Shown here piece after piece: positions 28,318 through 39,353 of a stretch of DNA of 64,000 bases. The DNA comes from Trichomonas vaginalis G3 (taxonomy: Eukaryota > Parabasalia > Trichomonadida > Trichomonadidae), in assembly GCF_026262505.1 (NCBI RefSeq), contig NC_067207.1, positions 23,528,082-23,592,081 on the forward strand. The letters run 5' to 3'. The notes beneath the pieces are model-generated. The model searched no databases. It saw nothing but the letters and a program-made list of their open reading frames with translations, and was not told the DNA's origin. The stretch's first letter is position 1. The number at the start of each line of letters is the position of its first letter. The translations under genes were made by a program, and so were the position numbers.

Positions 28318-29409
28318 ATGAGTGAATCAGAGAGTAGTAGCGGTGAAGAAGTACAAAGCATTCTTGCGATTAATGTACCAAAGGAAGTGAATAAAAGATA
28401 CTATAAATTGCTATGGGGGAATGGAGATGAAACTTGGGAGCCTGAAGAGAATTTAACGGGATGTGAAAAGCTCATAGAAGAATTCTTTAGGGATGTCCCG
28501 GAAGCTGTTGAAATATATAATGATTCCGTAACAAAAGAAGCTGCTGAAAATGGCTTAATACCAAAATTAAGAACAGTGCTAACAAAAACCAGAAAAAGAC
28601 CTATGAGAAATCATTTAAGATTTACTAGAAGTACAAGAAATTCTACAAACTCTAGAGCTAAAAGTAAAAAAGTCAATACAAAAATCAAAATTACAAAAAT
28701 AGTCGATACCCCAATAAAGAATCAATCTGAAAACAATGTCATTACTAATGCTTCGCCTAAAAATAAAGTAAAAGCAAATGAACCTCCTCCACCAAATTAT
28801 CCTAAAAATAAATTCGAATCTGAAAGTGATTCAATTGATATTAATCTAGTAGAAGAACCTGAATCAAGTGGATCAAACATGGACAATAATACAAATAATT
28901 TTAAGGGAACTTTCGAAGAAAATTCTTCCTCATCTTCAGAATTACCATCAATACTTGCTATATATGATAGTCCTATCAAAGAAAATGAAACAAAGTTTGA
29001 AGAAGAAAAGAAATCAGAAAGAGAAAGTGATGATGACAGTCAAAATTCAACTTATAAATTTGATACTGAAAGCGAATCCGAAATTGATCAAGATGCGATC
29101 TTTGATTCAAGTTTATCGGGCTCGTTAAAGAAAGGAGAGTTATTTAAAGTTAATTGGGAAAATTGTTTCCCAAATCTCGATCGATTTTACGATAATGATA
29201 AGAATCTTAATGACTATGCTCAACTTAAGTCAAATTCAGCTTCTTTCCAAGTTTTAAGCGTTTCTTCGATTGATAAAATTTTTGGAGAAGACAGCTACGT
29301 TGTTTCCATAAAACTTGCAGATGTACCACAAGAAATGACGATTCCATTAGATCTTGCTCGCCACATTTGCCCAGAAAAAATTATTGATCTATTAGTTTCT
29401 TCAATTTAA
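28318..29409 (+). CDS. HP1-like protein: chromodomain plus chromoshadow-like domain
   Basis: 363 residues. Residues 11-57 form a chromodomain (VQSILAINV ... YYKLLWGNGDETWEPEENL ... LIEEFF). A long acidic/serine-rich linker follows, then a C-terminal segment (last ~50 residues: SIDKIFGEDSYVVSIKLADV ... HICPEKIIDLLVSSI) that lines up with the HP1 chromoshadow domain. HP1 proteins bind methylated histone H3 and dimerise. The usual first cage aromatic is replaced by Val and only Trp33 of the cage is evident, so binding may differ. The start at 28318 is chosen because the initiator lies between it and an upstream in-frame ATG at 28270. Confidence 0.8.
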   Translation: MSESESSSGEEVQSILAINVPKEVNKRYYKLLWGNGDETWEPEENLTGCEKLIEEFFRDVPEAVEIYNDSVTKEAAENGLIPKLRTVLTKTRKRPMRNHLRFTRSTRNSTNSRAKSKKVNTKIKITKIVDTPIKNQSENNVITNASPKNKVKANEPPPPNYPKNKFESESDSIDINLVEEPESSGSNMDNNTNNFKGTFEENSSSSSELPSILAIYDSPIKENETKFEEEKKSERESDDDSQNSTYKFDTESESEIDQDAIFDSSLSGSLKKGELFKVNWENCFPNLDRFYDNDKNLNDYAQLKSNSASFQVLSVSSIDKIFGEDSYVVSIKLADVPQEMTIPLDLARHICPEKIIDLLVSSI

Positions 29410-29603
29410 TGTAATTTGTTGTTATTTATAATAAAACTATTAATTAATGTTTGGTTGTAATAATTGAAAGTAAATTTTTCAATTTTATTTTGCAATCTTT
29501 AGCCAATGGATTGTAAACATAGTTATTTATTTATATAACAATTTTTATTATATCTATATTACTATCTAAGGCATTTTTCCTGAAAACGATAGTGTCATTT
29601 TAA

Positions 29604-30314
29604 TTATTCAGTAGTATTTGTAAGTTGTTCGAGTTCAGCAAGCTCCTCTTTTAGTTTAGTAAGTTCGGAGTCCTCGAAATAGAACGAATTTTGAGCTGCA
29701 TTTAATAATTCCGTTGCCAGTTCTGTTCTGGTGTTCAAATTCTTGATTCCTGAATTGCAAATCGAAACAATCATTGTAGAAAGTTGTGCTGGAAATTCAA
29801 TTTTATATTTGTCGGAATGTTCAATGTAAACTCTTCTGAGTTCTTGTGCTTCAGCCTTAAGAGAGTCAGTAGTAGTTTTTGCTTCGTTCAGTCTCATCAA
29901 AAGTTGTTCTGCTTTAACAGCATCTCCTTTGGCTTTTGCAGCATTCATATTCGCTTTTATCTTGTTTTCGTTTTCTTTGGATGCTCTCATTTTTTTATCA
30001 ACTGCTAAAGCGTTCTTTTGGAACCTTGTAAGTTCTTGAAGCTGTGTAAGAAAGATTTGGAGGTCATTAGGGGAAAACTCCATCTTTTCCTGCTCTTCCT
30101 TATAAGTTTCCAATATCTTTAGGTTAAATGGGAGTAAATCACTATTCCAAGGTTTCTGTTCTGCTGGCAAATTTTTAATATAAGTTACAAATGCCGTATT
30201 ATACGCAGAATCCAGTGTTTTTAAGACTTTCGCATTAGTTGAGAGCAAGTCATTTACTGATGTAACCATATCATGGTATTCAGGATACTCGCGAAACTTA
30301 TTTATTGAATGCAT
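29604..30314 (-). CDS. Coiled-coil protein (236 aa)
   Basis: An all-helical protein with long coiled coils around residues 80-170 (KKMRASKENENKIKANMNAA) and at the acidic C-terminus (LTKLKEELAELEQ). Size and helix layout would suit a BAR-type membrane-curving domain, but no defining motif was seen. It is convergent with the chromodomain gene, 194 bases apart. Intact. Confidence 0.7.
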   Translation of the reverse strand: MHSINKFREYPEYHDMVTSVNDLLSTNAKVLKTLDSAYNTAFVTYIKNLPAEQKPWNSDLLPFNLKILETYKEEQEKMEFSPNDLQIFLTQLQELTRFQKNALAVDKKMRASKENENKIKANMNAAKAKGDAVKAEQLLMRLNEAKTTTDSLKAEAQELRRVYIEHSDKYKIEFPAQLSTMIVSICNSGIKNLNTRTELATELLNAAQNSFYFEDSELTKLKEELAELEQLTNTTE

Positions 30315-32287
30315 TTGTTTTAATAGAAAATAAAATTCTCAATTTTTTGAATGCAGAAACTCTTGTGTCAGCAGAGGTAATTCGACTCAAAAATTTTGCG
30401 GTTTTTGAGTTTTAAGACCTAAAATTATGAAAAATAGAATTGTCATATAGTATAATGCTTATATAACCCATGTTCATTTTCGTAAACTATTCAAAAATCA
30501 ATCTGCCACCATCGAAAAATATTACTAGATTCATATTAATAAATACATATATCAAAATTGAGCTTTTTTTATTTCTGAGAAATTGTTCGTTATTTGACAC
30601 GACCACGTTCTTACAAAAAAATATATAATTTTCTTTGTTTTCAATTTTTCGACTTAAATAAAGTGTTTCGAGCATTACAATATCGGTAGAACTGTTGTTA
30701 TTATTATAGATTTTATCAATTTACCAGATTTAATGGATTTTTACCTAAATAAGAAATAATAATTTTTCCAATTCTTGCATTATAATTATTTAAAGCTAAT
30801 GTCCTACTTTATTAATGATATTCACTGTATATCACCACTAATTCACAAGCACAATACTCAAACATGACTCAATTGTATAAGCATATTGCACATCAGATTA
30901 AATTCTATTTGAATAATTTCTTTTATATGCTTTGTCATATGCCATTGTGTATATTGTTTGTGTGAATGTAGGATAATTTCTAATCCAAATTGCAAATTAA
31001 AAAAATTTACAATTCTTTTCTGATTTATCATTTTAAATGATGTTAAATAACATTGTTCTCTTTAACAGATTATTGTTTAATTATTAAATCATCAAATTAT
31101 AAAAAATAACGAATATACGTTATTTTGCAAAAAGTGCCAATCTCTAATGGAATAACAACTAGGAACTTGATCAACAATCACTCAAATAACAATTTTCCAT
31201 ATGAAAATTCAAAAAAATTACACAAATATTTATATGCAACGTACAGTTTTGTAATTACGAGCTTACATACGCCAATATAATCTTATCAATATTATTTTTA
31301 CTTAAACAATCAAAACTCATACGACAATACACTTTTCAGAATAATACACCTCAAAAGAATATAGAATAAAAGAATTTTGTTAATTTTTTTTACAAAATGA
31401 AATTATTATTTTTACTTTGAGGAGTTTATTTAAGATAAATGCTTGTATTTTACGATTTAAGTTCATATTTTTAGAATTGGCGTGAGAATTGGCTTAATAC
31501 TAAATTGTGAATCTTTCTATTGCGTATTAGGACATTTATTTAACGAAAATTCTAACGTTGAGAGCTTTAATAATTAGTGTGAAATATGACAAACTTCCAA
31601 TATTACTTTCTTTTTGTATATGTGATGTAATATTTAAAGAAGAAATCACAGAGAGCAAGTAAAACTAATGTCAATTTATTACCTATCTATCATATATCTT
31701 CTACCATAACGTATGGGCTAATTTTATATGAGGACAAAACAAATTGTAATAATTGGAGTTTAATTCATGCAAAATTTTGCTAAATTGAATAGTATATGCA
31801 TCAGATTCGTAAGGTAGTATTATTTTCTTAATATAAGCTCCCTAAGTCTATTCTATGGGTCACCTCAAGTCGAATGCCTTCTGTATCAGCTTTAAATGTA
31901 AATAGTTATATGATGAGTTTTGTTAGTTTAGTAGAATTACACACATTCCAAACATCTTAATTGCTGAGATTCGGAACCAGTTCTTCGAGTTTTTGATAAT
32001 CGATAAAATAATTATGACTAAATGAATAAATTTTGATAGTCATCTACGTTTACCTGAAGTTTTTATTATATATTTTAAACTCACAGCAATCAAAATTAGG
32101 ATATAAAATTATCCAATATAAAATTTTCAAATAAAGCTCTCGTTTTTATGTTTTCGAATGATTTTCATCCTGTACAGGTAAGTAAGTAGCAATTATTCAA
32201 AAGATAAAAGTAAAAAAATAATTTGATGAAATTAAAACAAGAAATATTAAAAATAATCTATTTATTTAATGGAATTTCATAACAATT
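30315..32287. other. 2-kb intergenic region, no gene seen
   Basis: Very AT-rich, with no open frame longer than about 60 codons and no recognisable RNA gene. This is long for the spacing of genes here, and it may hold decayed repeats. Confidence 0.6.
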
Positions 32288-33568
32288 TTACTGGTTTAGC
32301 TTCTTGAGAGCGATCTTTAACTTTGTATCGTTAATTTTGTTAATAAGATCTGTTTCTTGGTCAAACATAAGAACACGTTGCTGATCTATTGAATTCTTAT
32401 GTAAGTATTCGTTCGTTCTATATGTATTAAGCTTTCTATCATATTCGATCTGTATTTGGTTGATTTTTTCTTCTAATTTCTTTATTCCGGCTGATCTATC
32501 ATTTTTATCTCCATTTTCGTATTTAAACTTCATATTTGATCGATCAGGAGTCTTTGAAATTGAAGATTGATTATTTTCACCGTTTTCGCTTTTCTGCTTC
32601 AAGGCAGTAATCTTAGATAAAAGAGAATCAATTGTAAGTGCGCTATCATTATTCGCTTCTTGCTCAAATTGCGATAAATTCTCTTTTTTCCACTTCAAAT
32701 ACAAATTTCTTAAAATTCCGTATCTCTTTTGTAATGTCGAGACGTTAGTATCACTTTCTGCATTAGTACGTTTTAATTCTAGTAAAGCATTCTTGAAAGA
32801 ATTTCTTTGATTCGTAAGATTTTGTTTTTCTTCTTGCCAGCCAATAATATTTGAATAATGACTCATTTGTTGTTCTCTACTCTCGTCCATTGCCTTGATT
32901 TCTTCGTCAAGATTGTTCTTTACTTCTTCTAATTCGTCAATTCTGATTCTGCATGATTCTATCTGCAATTTAACTGATTCAATCTCTTTATCTAACGATT
33001 CTGGTGATCTTTCTGTAGATAACGTCATTGCTTTCTTTTGAGTCATCGTTGAAATCTTTTTATCATTACTTCTCATATCTCGAGATATTGAAGAAATATC
33101 TCCTTCAATACTATGTATCTGTGATCTGATCATTTCGGCCTCGCTATTCATGGACTGCTGGGCACGTCTGCTTTGTTTAATTTTCAATTCCGTTAATTGT
33201 AATTTATTTTCCATTTCTGAGTTACTTGCTATCAAACCGTAGATCTCTTTCTCGAGACCTTGATTAAAATCTTTATTTTGATCGGCTTTTTTAGCTGTAT
33301 CTTCGATTTTATTCTTTAAAGTTTTAATTAATTCTTGATGCTCTTCGTTATATTGTGAAATATCTACAACTGGTTTCTCTCTAACAATTTCGCCAACTGT
33401 ATTTAATTTTTGCAACGAATTAACTATTCTCTCTTTTTTTAGATTGGATCGGAGCTCTTGAACCTTTATTTTTAGCTCAGCATTTTCTGCTTGGATGTTA
33501 TCAACTTCTTTTTGTTTTTCGTCTATTGTTTCCATTAATATTTCAAGTTCTTCCCCTTTCTCCTCCAT
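32288..33568 (-). CDS. Long coiled-coil protein (426 aa)
   Basis: Nearly continuous heptads from residue 1 (MEEKGEELEILMETIDEKQK) to about 300, broken by a short Ser/Asn-rich hinge near residue 330 (SISKTPDRSNMKF), then a further coil (IKKLEEKINQIQIEYDRKL) to the end. Such proteins are usually cytoskeletal or flagellar/basal-body scaffold parts; no specific family was recognised. It begins 30 bases after a TTACATA motif, a weak initiator-like match also seen at the next gene. Confidence 0.75.
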   Translation of the reverse strand: MEEKGEELEILMETIDEKQKEVDNIQAENAELKIKVQELRSNLKKERIVNSLQKLNTVGEIVREKPVVDISQYNEEHQELIKTLKNKIEDTAKKADQNKDFNQGLEKEIYGLIASNSEMENKLQLTELKIKQSRRAQQSMNSEAEMIRSQIHSIEGDISSISRDMRSNDKKISTMTQKKAMTLSTERSPESLDKEIESVKLQIESCRIRIDELEEVKNNLDEEIKAMDESREQQMSHYSNIIGWQEEKQNLTNQRNSFKNALLELKRTNAESDTNVSTLQKRYGILRNLYLKWKKENLSQFEQEANNDSALTIDSLLSKITALKQKSENGENNQSSISKTPDRSNMKFKYENGDKNDRSAGIKKLEEKINQIQIEYDRKLNTYRTNEYLHKNSIDQQRVLMFDQETDLINKINDTKLKIALKKLNQ

Positions 33569-34120
33569 TTTTTATGTAAACTTTTGCATTTTTATATCTT
33601 AATATAAAGATCATTAATATATTGGATTCTTAAAGTTTTCCCATAAAATTTTCTAAATATTGCTCAATCTGTTTTCAATAAAATTATTGATTTGTTGATT
33701 TGGAAATAAGTATCAATGTGCATTGGACAACGTATATATAGTATGCAGATATATCAATTATCACTCCATTGCCCATTCATTGTCTGTATTCTAATTATGC
33801 TGGTTAAACAAATGCTTTAGCTTGATATAAAATATGTGTAAAATATATATCTAAATGGTGATGGAAAGATAATCATGTATAACATCTATATTGAAATCTG
33901 CTATTAAAGAAATGAAATCTTATTATTTTGTTATAAATCCAAAAATATGAGAGAATCAATCGTACCATGGTGACACAATATGAGTCTCATTAAGCTTTGA
34001 GCATCATTCAGCATGAAATTCAAATGATATTTTCGAAATTCAAAAAATAAAGAGAGAATATTTTTTCTAAATTTCATGAATAAACTCTATAATTTAATCT
34101 CTATAAACTCTATATAATTT
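33569..34120. other. Intergenic, no gene seen
   Basis: 550 bases of AT-rich spacer between two minus-strand genes; no motif beyond short ATATAT runs. Confidence 0.5.
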
Positions 34121-35110
34121 CTATAAATCTATCAACGTCCAATCATCTTCACGTCTTAGCCAATCACCAGAGATGTCTAAACTAGCAGATACAGATCTAG
34201 TCATTTTCCCAAAGTTAGAAATATCTAATTCTAAGCTATCAGGGATTCCTCCTTCGTCTATTGGATGCATTTCCCATTCAGAATCGTCTAAAGTATTTAG
34301 TCTCTCTAGAGAGTATGAAAAGGATACTGATTTCATTATTTCAGGAGGCTTTTCTTGTATTTGAACATGTGGTTTTTCTTGAATTATTGATTGCACAAGT
34401 TGTTGCTGAGATATCTTCTTTATAGGTGGTGGTAATGGCATTTGATGTTGGGCAGATTTGTTATTTGCTACAGGCTCTGTATCTAAGTCATCTTCTGTGA
34501 CTTCTGGTAATAAACTCACAGAAAACGATGAAAGATAGCAAAACTCTGTATGGTCGGATGCTCTTCTGACTGTCCATTGCCTTAATATGGCTGGCTCATT
34601 CATAAGAGGTTTAAGAATTGAAATAATACAATTACGTGCTTTTGCTTTAGTTCGTAGTGCTACATACCCCATTTGTTGAAAAGATCCATTGATTGATGAT
34701 TTACATCGACCTAAGAAGGTTTTAAGTTGTCGAGTATTTACACAAATGAAAGGTCCTGCAAAACAAATTCCTGTTAGTATACATCTTTCTTCTCTATGTA
34801 TTAAATCTCTGTCTAGGAACTTTAAAACTGCCATGAGTTCATTCGCAAAGGTTACCACTCTTCTATCTTTACCTGATGAACTGATATTTTGATGAAAATG
34901 GGCTTTTAATTTATTAAATTCGTTTTTATCTTCTTCTGTTAGCTTATTCCAGAAGGCGGGATGCAGTACGCACTCGTGCGTGCGGTGATTCGCCCGCATC
35001 GGCTGAAGCATTTTATAAATACAATCTTTACGGCTGTTTTTGAGAGTTTTGAGAGGATCGGTCATAGAGGACATCATTTCAATCTGGTGTAACCAATGAA
35101 TAATATTCAT
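34121..35110 (-). CDS. Initiator-binding-domain protein (IBP39-like transcription factor)
   Basis: 329 residues, about the length of IBP39, the trichomonad protein that binds the gene-start initiator. Residues ~45-190 resemble the Initiator-binding domain (IBD): FWNKLTEEDK, then CILTGICFAGPFICVN, GRCKSSINGSFQQMGY (134-149) and RQWTVRRAS (177-185). The C-terminal part has a Pro/Gln-rich linker (MPLPPPIKK) and a Ser/Asp-rich end of unknown contact. In IBP39 the C-terminal domain binds RNA polymerase II. It lies in the nucleus by inference. A variant TTACATAT precedes the ATG. Confidence 0.75.
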   Translation of the reverse strand: MNIIHWLHQIEMMSSMTDPLKTLKNSRKDCIYKMLQPMRANHRTHECVLHPAFWNKLTEEDKNEFNKLKAHFHQNISSSGKDRRVVTFANELMAVLKFLDRDLIHREERCILTGICFAGPFICVNTRQLKTFLGRCKSSINGSFQQMGYVALRTKAKARNCIISILKPLMNEPAILRQWTVRRASDHTEFCYLSSFSVSLLPEVTEDDLDTEPVANNKSAQHQMPLPPPIKKISQQQLVQSIIQEKPHVQIQEKPPEIMKSVSFSYSLERLNTLDDSEWEMHPIDEGGIPDSLELDISNFGKMTRSVSASLDISGDWLRREDDWTLIDL

Positions 35111-35588
35111 GATATGTAATTAAAAAATATTTGTTCAAGTGGGAAATATTGAGCATTTGTGATAGATTTGGAGCAAAAATGTCAAAGTGCGAAATATTAT
35201 CATAGGATTACATGTATGTTCCCATATATCAGGTTTCAGGGGAATTTCCCTTATTCTCAGTCCAAGATAGGACAATTGAAATTTGATTTCGACTTTATAC
35301 TTCATATCTGCAATGATTAACTTCCTATAGAAGATTATAGGAGCGTCATACCTTTGAGAGATGACAATATCCATAATGATTCAAAAATTGCATTCAATTT
35401 AAGATCTATATCTGTCTGATCTAGCAAATTTGTCGAGTTATACCTGATGTGCAATAATAACATAATGAAACATTACAAAATCATATGGTTTGTCACTTTT
35501 TTCCTAAATTGTTTTAATTTTTTTTTGAATCGAAGATTTGGAAAATTTGAATAACCCCTTGTGAAGGAAAAATATCGAGAAGGACGAT
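35111..35588. promoter_or_regulatory. Divergent promoter region between IBD gene and 35589
   Basis: 478 bases separate two divergent genes. It includes TTGTCACTTTTTT (35490-35502) and GGACGATA at 35582-35589, which fits the trichomonad M3 core promoter motif as I recall it (RACGATA) and overlaps the first ATG. Confidence 0.4.
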
Positions 35589-36023
35589 ATGGGCAACTTG
35601 TTTACCATTCCATTTTCAAAGATGGTGAGAATCGCCAAGAGAAACCCGAGAATCATTTACATCAAACCACCAGTTGATGGAAATGTTAGTGGGTTAATCA
35701 AGTGTATTGGTTACAACGGCAATATCATTCACGAAGAAAATTTCGATTCATTCCCCGGACATCCTTTGCAAACTGCAATCCCGAATGGGATAAGCTTTCA
35801 CGAAGCTGTGTTAAAAGTTTTAAGATTACAGTGGACTGGAAGTTCATCTCATGTTGAGCCTGCTAGAAACAATGCATCTTCAAAAGATTCCAAATCGAAG
35901 CATTCTTCTTTAGCTCAAATTCCAAAATCCAGTAACGAATCGCATACAAATGATGATTCACTTCAATATGAAGATTCAGAGATGAGTGATAATTCATATC
36001 TTTATAATACTGATGTTTTCTGA
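35589..36023 (+). CDS. Small protein with possible N-myristoylation (144 aa)
   Basis: It begins MGNLFTIPF, where Gly2 and Thr6 fit a myristoylation signal. A compact N-terminal domain (NPRIIYIKPPVDGNVSG ... HEENFDSFPGHPLQ) is followed by a Ser/Lys/Asn-rich disordered tail ending NTDVF. No family was recognised. An alternative start is the Met at 35622, which would remove the myristoylation signal; the M3-like motif overlapping the first ATG makes this a real possibility. Confidence 0.65.
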   Translation: MGNLFTIPFSKMVRIAKRNPRIIYIKPPVDGNVSGLIKCIGYNGNIIHEENFDSFPGHPLQTAIPNGISFHEAVLKVLRLQWTGSSSHVEPARNNASSKDSKSKHSSLAQIPKSSNESHTNDDSLQYEDSEMSDNSYLYNTDVF

Positions 36024-36379
36024 TGTTTCCTTCAATATGATGTTTGTTGAAACTTAAATATCAGAGGTTTCTCAATATATTTCCTCATTTTTTTAACATC
36101 CAAAATATATTGAATTTTTAATCAGGAAGATGCACTTATACTCTTGATAGGAACATACTTCACGGGTGTATCTTGAACGAGAATTCCTAACTATCTGAAT
36201 ACCTCAAAAAGAAAAAAAGCATAGAAAGATATATTGTATATTATCGCGCATATGCCTAATGATAATACTACTCCAGACATGTAATGTGTGAATCTAATCA
36301 TATGAGGAGTTACCGATTCAATTAGGGAATAAATGCTAGAAAGAATTGAAAATTCCTAATTCTAAGGAGCAAAAACCAA

Positions 36380-36388
36380 AAGAAACTG
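36380..36388. repeat. Left target site duplication AAGAAACTG
   Basis: Exact 9-base match to 63525-63533, directly outside the MULE termini. Confidence 0.9.
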
Positions 36389-36439
36389 GAGGGAAGACCA
36401 AAATTTTTGTTACGGGCGTGACCAAGACCAAAATTTCAC
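36389..36439. repeat. Left terminal inverted repeat of the MULE
   Basis: 51 bp, differing from the reverse complement of 63474-63524 at one base (T versus C at position 31 of the repeat). It contains two copies of AGACCAAAAT. Confidence 0.9.
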
Positions 36440-37975
36440 CAAAAGTGACGCTTTTTTGAGAAAAATCTTTATCTGGGATTTCTATGTATACCACTCATCA
36501 GAGCATACTCCATACTATCATACTTTATCTTGATGATGAAGTCTGAAGATTATATAAAAATTGATTATTGATTATTATATAAATATTATGCAATTCTTCA
36601 ATATGTTGTATAGATTAGTACACTTATTGCAAATCTAGCTTGTATTAATGATTAAATTTATTCATTTAAGTATAATGTATTTCATTTCCACCAAAAATGC
36701 TTTTTTATTGTGTAATAGTATACAAATAGATAAATATTATATATTAAAACTCATTTATATTGTGATAACGCTTTAAATGCTTATAAATTGTATTGAATAT
36801 CAAAGTTATGGAATGAAATAGTCTATTAGTTAAATTAGAACGGGAATAAATATACGTATAGTTAAGCATTAGATATTCTAATGTAATTATTCCAAAATGT
36901 CGCAATTACAAAAAAAAAATATTATTACCTAAAAAGTATTGTTTATTCAGCAAACAATGTAAAAATAAAATTATATTATAATTTTGGAAATAATAAGGGT
37001 ATACATCCAAATTTAATAATCTTGCCTTTTTATATCAACGTAATCAAAGTATGATCTATGCAATTTGTATTTTACCTTTGTATTTAAATTGAAAAAACAC
37101 ATTTAAAATCGAATCTGTTCAATTTGAGTGATTTCTATAATATATTTATATGAATTCGAATTAAATGGAAATATAGTTCGTAGTTGCTAGTACTGGAAAT
37201 TATAATTGCCTATAGATTTATTGTTCTTTGTGTTAATAAATTATTGAATTTGAAAAATAAATCGATTATTGTATAATATCTTGCGTCATTGATGATAAAT
37301 CTCCATGTATGTTGAATTTCCGATGAAATTATTAGTTTAATCGAATGATATAAGATTCAAGGTTTGCGATTTTATATGATTTAAGGCTTCATTCAATGGG
37401 TTACAATAAAGAACATTCACCTTATTCAAAATTCCGTTTGAAAATCTATTATGTGCATGTTTGTTAAAATGTGTGATGTTCATTATAACAAACAACATAA
37501 TCTTATGGAAATTTTCCCCGATAATTATGTTATTTATAGTTTAGATTTTCATATACTTTGTTATTTATGCTTAGTATCGTATCTAATACTGTGATATCAC
37601 AAATTTTGATAATTGAATAGAGGAATTCCCAATTTGATAGTGAAAATGCAATAATATATTAATAAGGATTAAAATAAGACAGGCAAAAATCTCTAAAAAT
37701 ATTTGAATTTTTAAGATTTAATATGAAATTTGTTAAAATTTACATCAAATTGAAGAAAATAAAAAAAAATTGGAAAAATTACATCAGAGAATATACATTA
37801 TTTTTAGTAATTCATTAGAATTGCTTTCAAATTCATCATAAATTCTGCATTATTAATATTGATAAAATAATACTTTGAATTTTAGTAGGGGGGCACACCA
37901 AAACATATAAGTATATGTTTTTCTAAATCTACATATGAGATCAAAATTTCATAAACTAGTTTTATATGGGCGCGT
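36440..37975. other. MULE left arm, no gene seen
   Basis: About 1.5 kb of very AT-rich sequence without a credible frame. The right arm 62105-63473 is similar in size but I could not see clear inverted homology between them. Confidence 0.5.
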
Positions 37976-37976
37976 A

Positions 37977-38095
37977 AAGGGTTGGCGTCCTAAGGCGTCC
38001 TGATGTAAACTATTCAATTTTTGAGAAGTTTACACCATAATTGAATAGTTTATGGCGTCCTGAGAAGAGATTTCAATGGGTATGGCGTCCTAAAA
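37977..38095. repeat. Left subterminal inverted block with four GGCGTCC boxes
   Basis: GGCGTCC occurs at 37984, 37994, 38054 and 38084. The right block at 61980-62103 carries four inverted boxes with nearly the same spacing (10/72/101 versus 10/70/100). The outer edge reads GGGTTGGCGTCCTAAGGCGT in both. Confidence 0.85.
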
Positions 38096-38650
38096 ATAGA
38101 AGAAAATGATTTTTTCTCGATTTTTCTAGAAATTGAATTTTTTAAAAAAGAAAAAAATCAAAACGTATACATTCAAGAAAGACTATAAATGAAGATTTTC
38201 TATTTTTTTTCATTCTAAAACATCTTTTTTTGGATAATTTTTTTTTAATAAATATGTAAGAAAGATTGAAGAAAAAGTAAATTTAATTTAAGAAAATTCG
38301 TTTTACATGATGTAAGACCCATAACAACTATAAATATTCAATTATTTAAAATAAAAAAAGAAAAACAGATTAAATGTATCTCACATCAAAATCCATTGAC
38401 CTAAGGATGTTAAGTTTCTGTTTTTAAAAGTTGATATTTTTTTTTTAATTTTAAGAAAATTAATAGCATGTTATTAGACAATAGGAGTGTAATGATATTG
38501 ACTAAACAGAAATGAGAGAATAGAGATATAATTTTGATAAGCAATATTGCGAACAAATTCTGAAGTAAAATCGCGATCAATAATTGAAAATTACGATCAT
38601 GTACTGAAAAATGACGATCAAATTGAATGAATAGAATTATATCTAAGAAA
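38096..38650. other. MULE interior, no gene seen
   Basis: AT-rich spacer ending at the Maverick insertion point. Its last bases (AAGAAA) resemble the AAAGAA after the Maverick's right end. Confidence 0.5.
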
Positions 38651-39045
38651 AGTAGTAGGATAGGAAGGGTTGTGTGACTTTTTTTGTTACATCTATATAT
38701 AGACGATGCATTAAAATATATTTATATACTAAACGCATTAAAAAATTAACATTAATTTAAAATAATTTTATTTTATCTTTTATAAAAGAAGCTATATATA
38801 GATGATGTCAGATATTCCGCGATTAATTAAACATTGTTTAAATCCTGAATGGAATCAATGGAGTCATAATCAAAGACCTCATAAACGAGTAAAAGATTCA
38901 CTACCATAATGAAATAAAAAATAAACTTTAAAAATTCATGTCTTACAATTTTGAATAATTTATTTTTATTTTGTATGAAATGAGTGTCAAAACTAACGAC
39001 GTGAAAACATCAGGATTCACAAATGAGGAAATAAAGGATATATTA
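38651..39045. repeat. Left terminal inverted repeat of Maverick 2
   Basis: 395 bp matching the reverse complement of 57062-57456. It contains the TATATATAGACGATGCA / TATATATAGATGATGTC pair and a promoter box, and reaches into the first gene. Confidence 0.92.
38963..38976 (+). promoter_or_regulatory. Maverick upstream box in the left TIR
   Basis: TTTTTATTTTGTAT lies 3 bases before the ATG at 38980. A mirror copy is in the right TIR (57127-57144 region). Confidence 0.5.
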
Positions 39046-39312
39046 GAGGAGGCGGGTTATGAAGTTAGTAAATATTATTTAAGAAATTGTCAAAAATTCG
39101 CGGAGTTTTTAAATGAGTTTGATTATGATGGAAAAATGAATAAAGATGATGTTATAAATTTCTTATATCCCACATCTAAAGAAGAAAAACCTAAAGAACC
39201 TGATGTTTTCCCTGAATATTATGAAGAACGGATTAAAGATGATGATGAATACGATGAATTTGAAAAACTGGAAAAAATAAGAGATGAAATAGATGAAAAA
39301 TTAAGGAATTAA
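38980..39312 (+). CDS. Acidic Maverick protein starting in the TIR (110 aa)
   Basis: It begins MSVKTNDVKTSGFTNEEIKD with an EF-hand-like or helix-hairpin layout (EFDYDGKMNKDDVINFL reads like a calcium-loop-type segment but was not confirmed), then a strongly acidic tail. The first 22 codons lie in the terminal repeat, so the right TIR holds a mirror copy. An upstream ATG at 38971 falls in the promoter box and is less likely. Role unknown. Confidence 0.5.
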   Translation: MSVKTNDVKTSGFTNEEIKDILEEAGYEVSKYYLRNCQKFAEFLNEFDYDGKMNKDDVINFLYPTSKEEKPKEPDVFPEYYEERIKDDDEYDEFEKLEKIRDEIDEKLRN

Positions 39313-39353
39313 GAGAAGTTGAAAAATATAATGAAAATGAAGTAGAGGGTTTA

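Noticed and set aside
30315-32287. tRNA, rRNA or other structured RNA genes in long spacers
   Set aside because: No tRNA-like A and B boxes or rRNA-like conserved stretches were seen here or elsewhere in the window.
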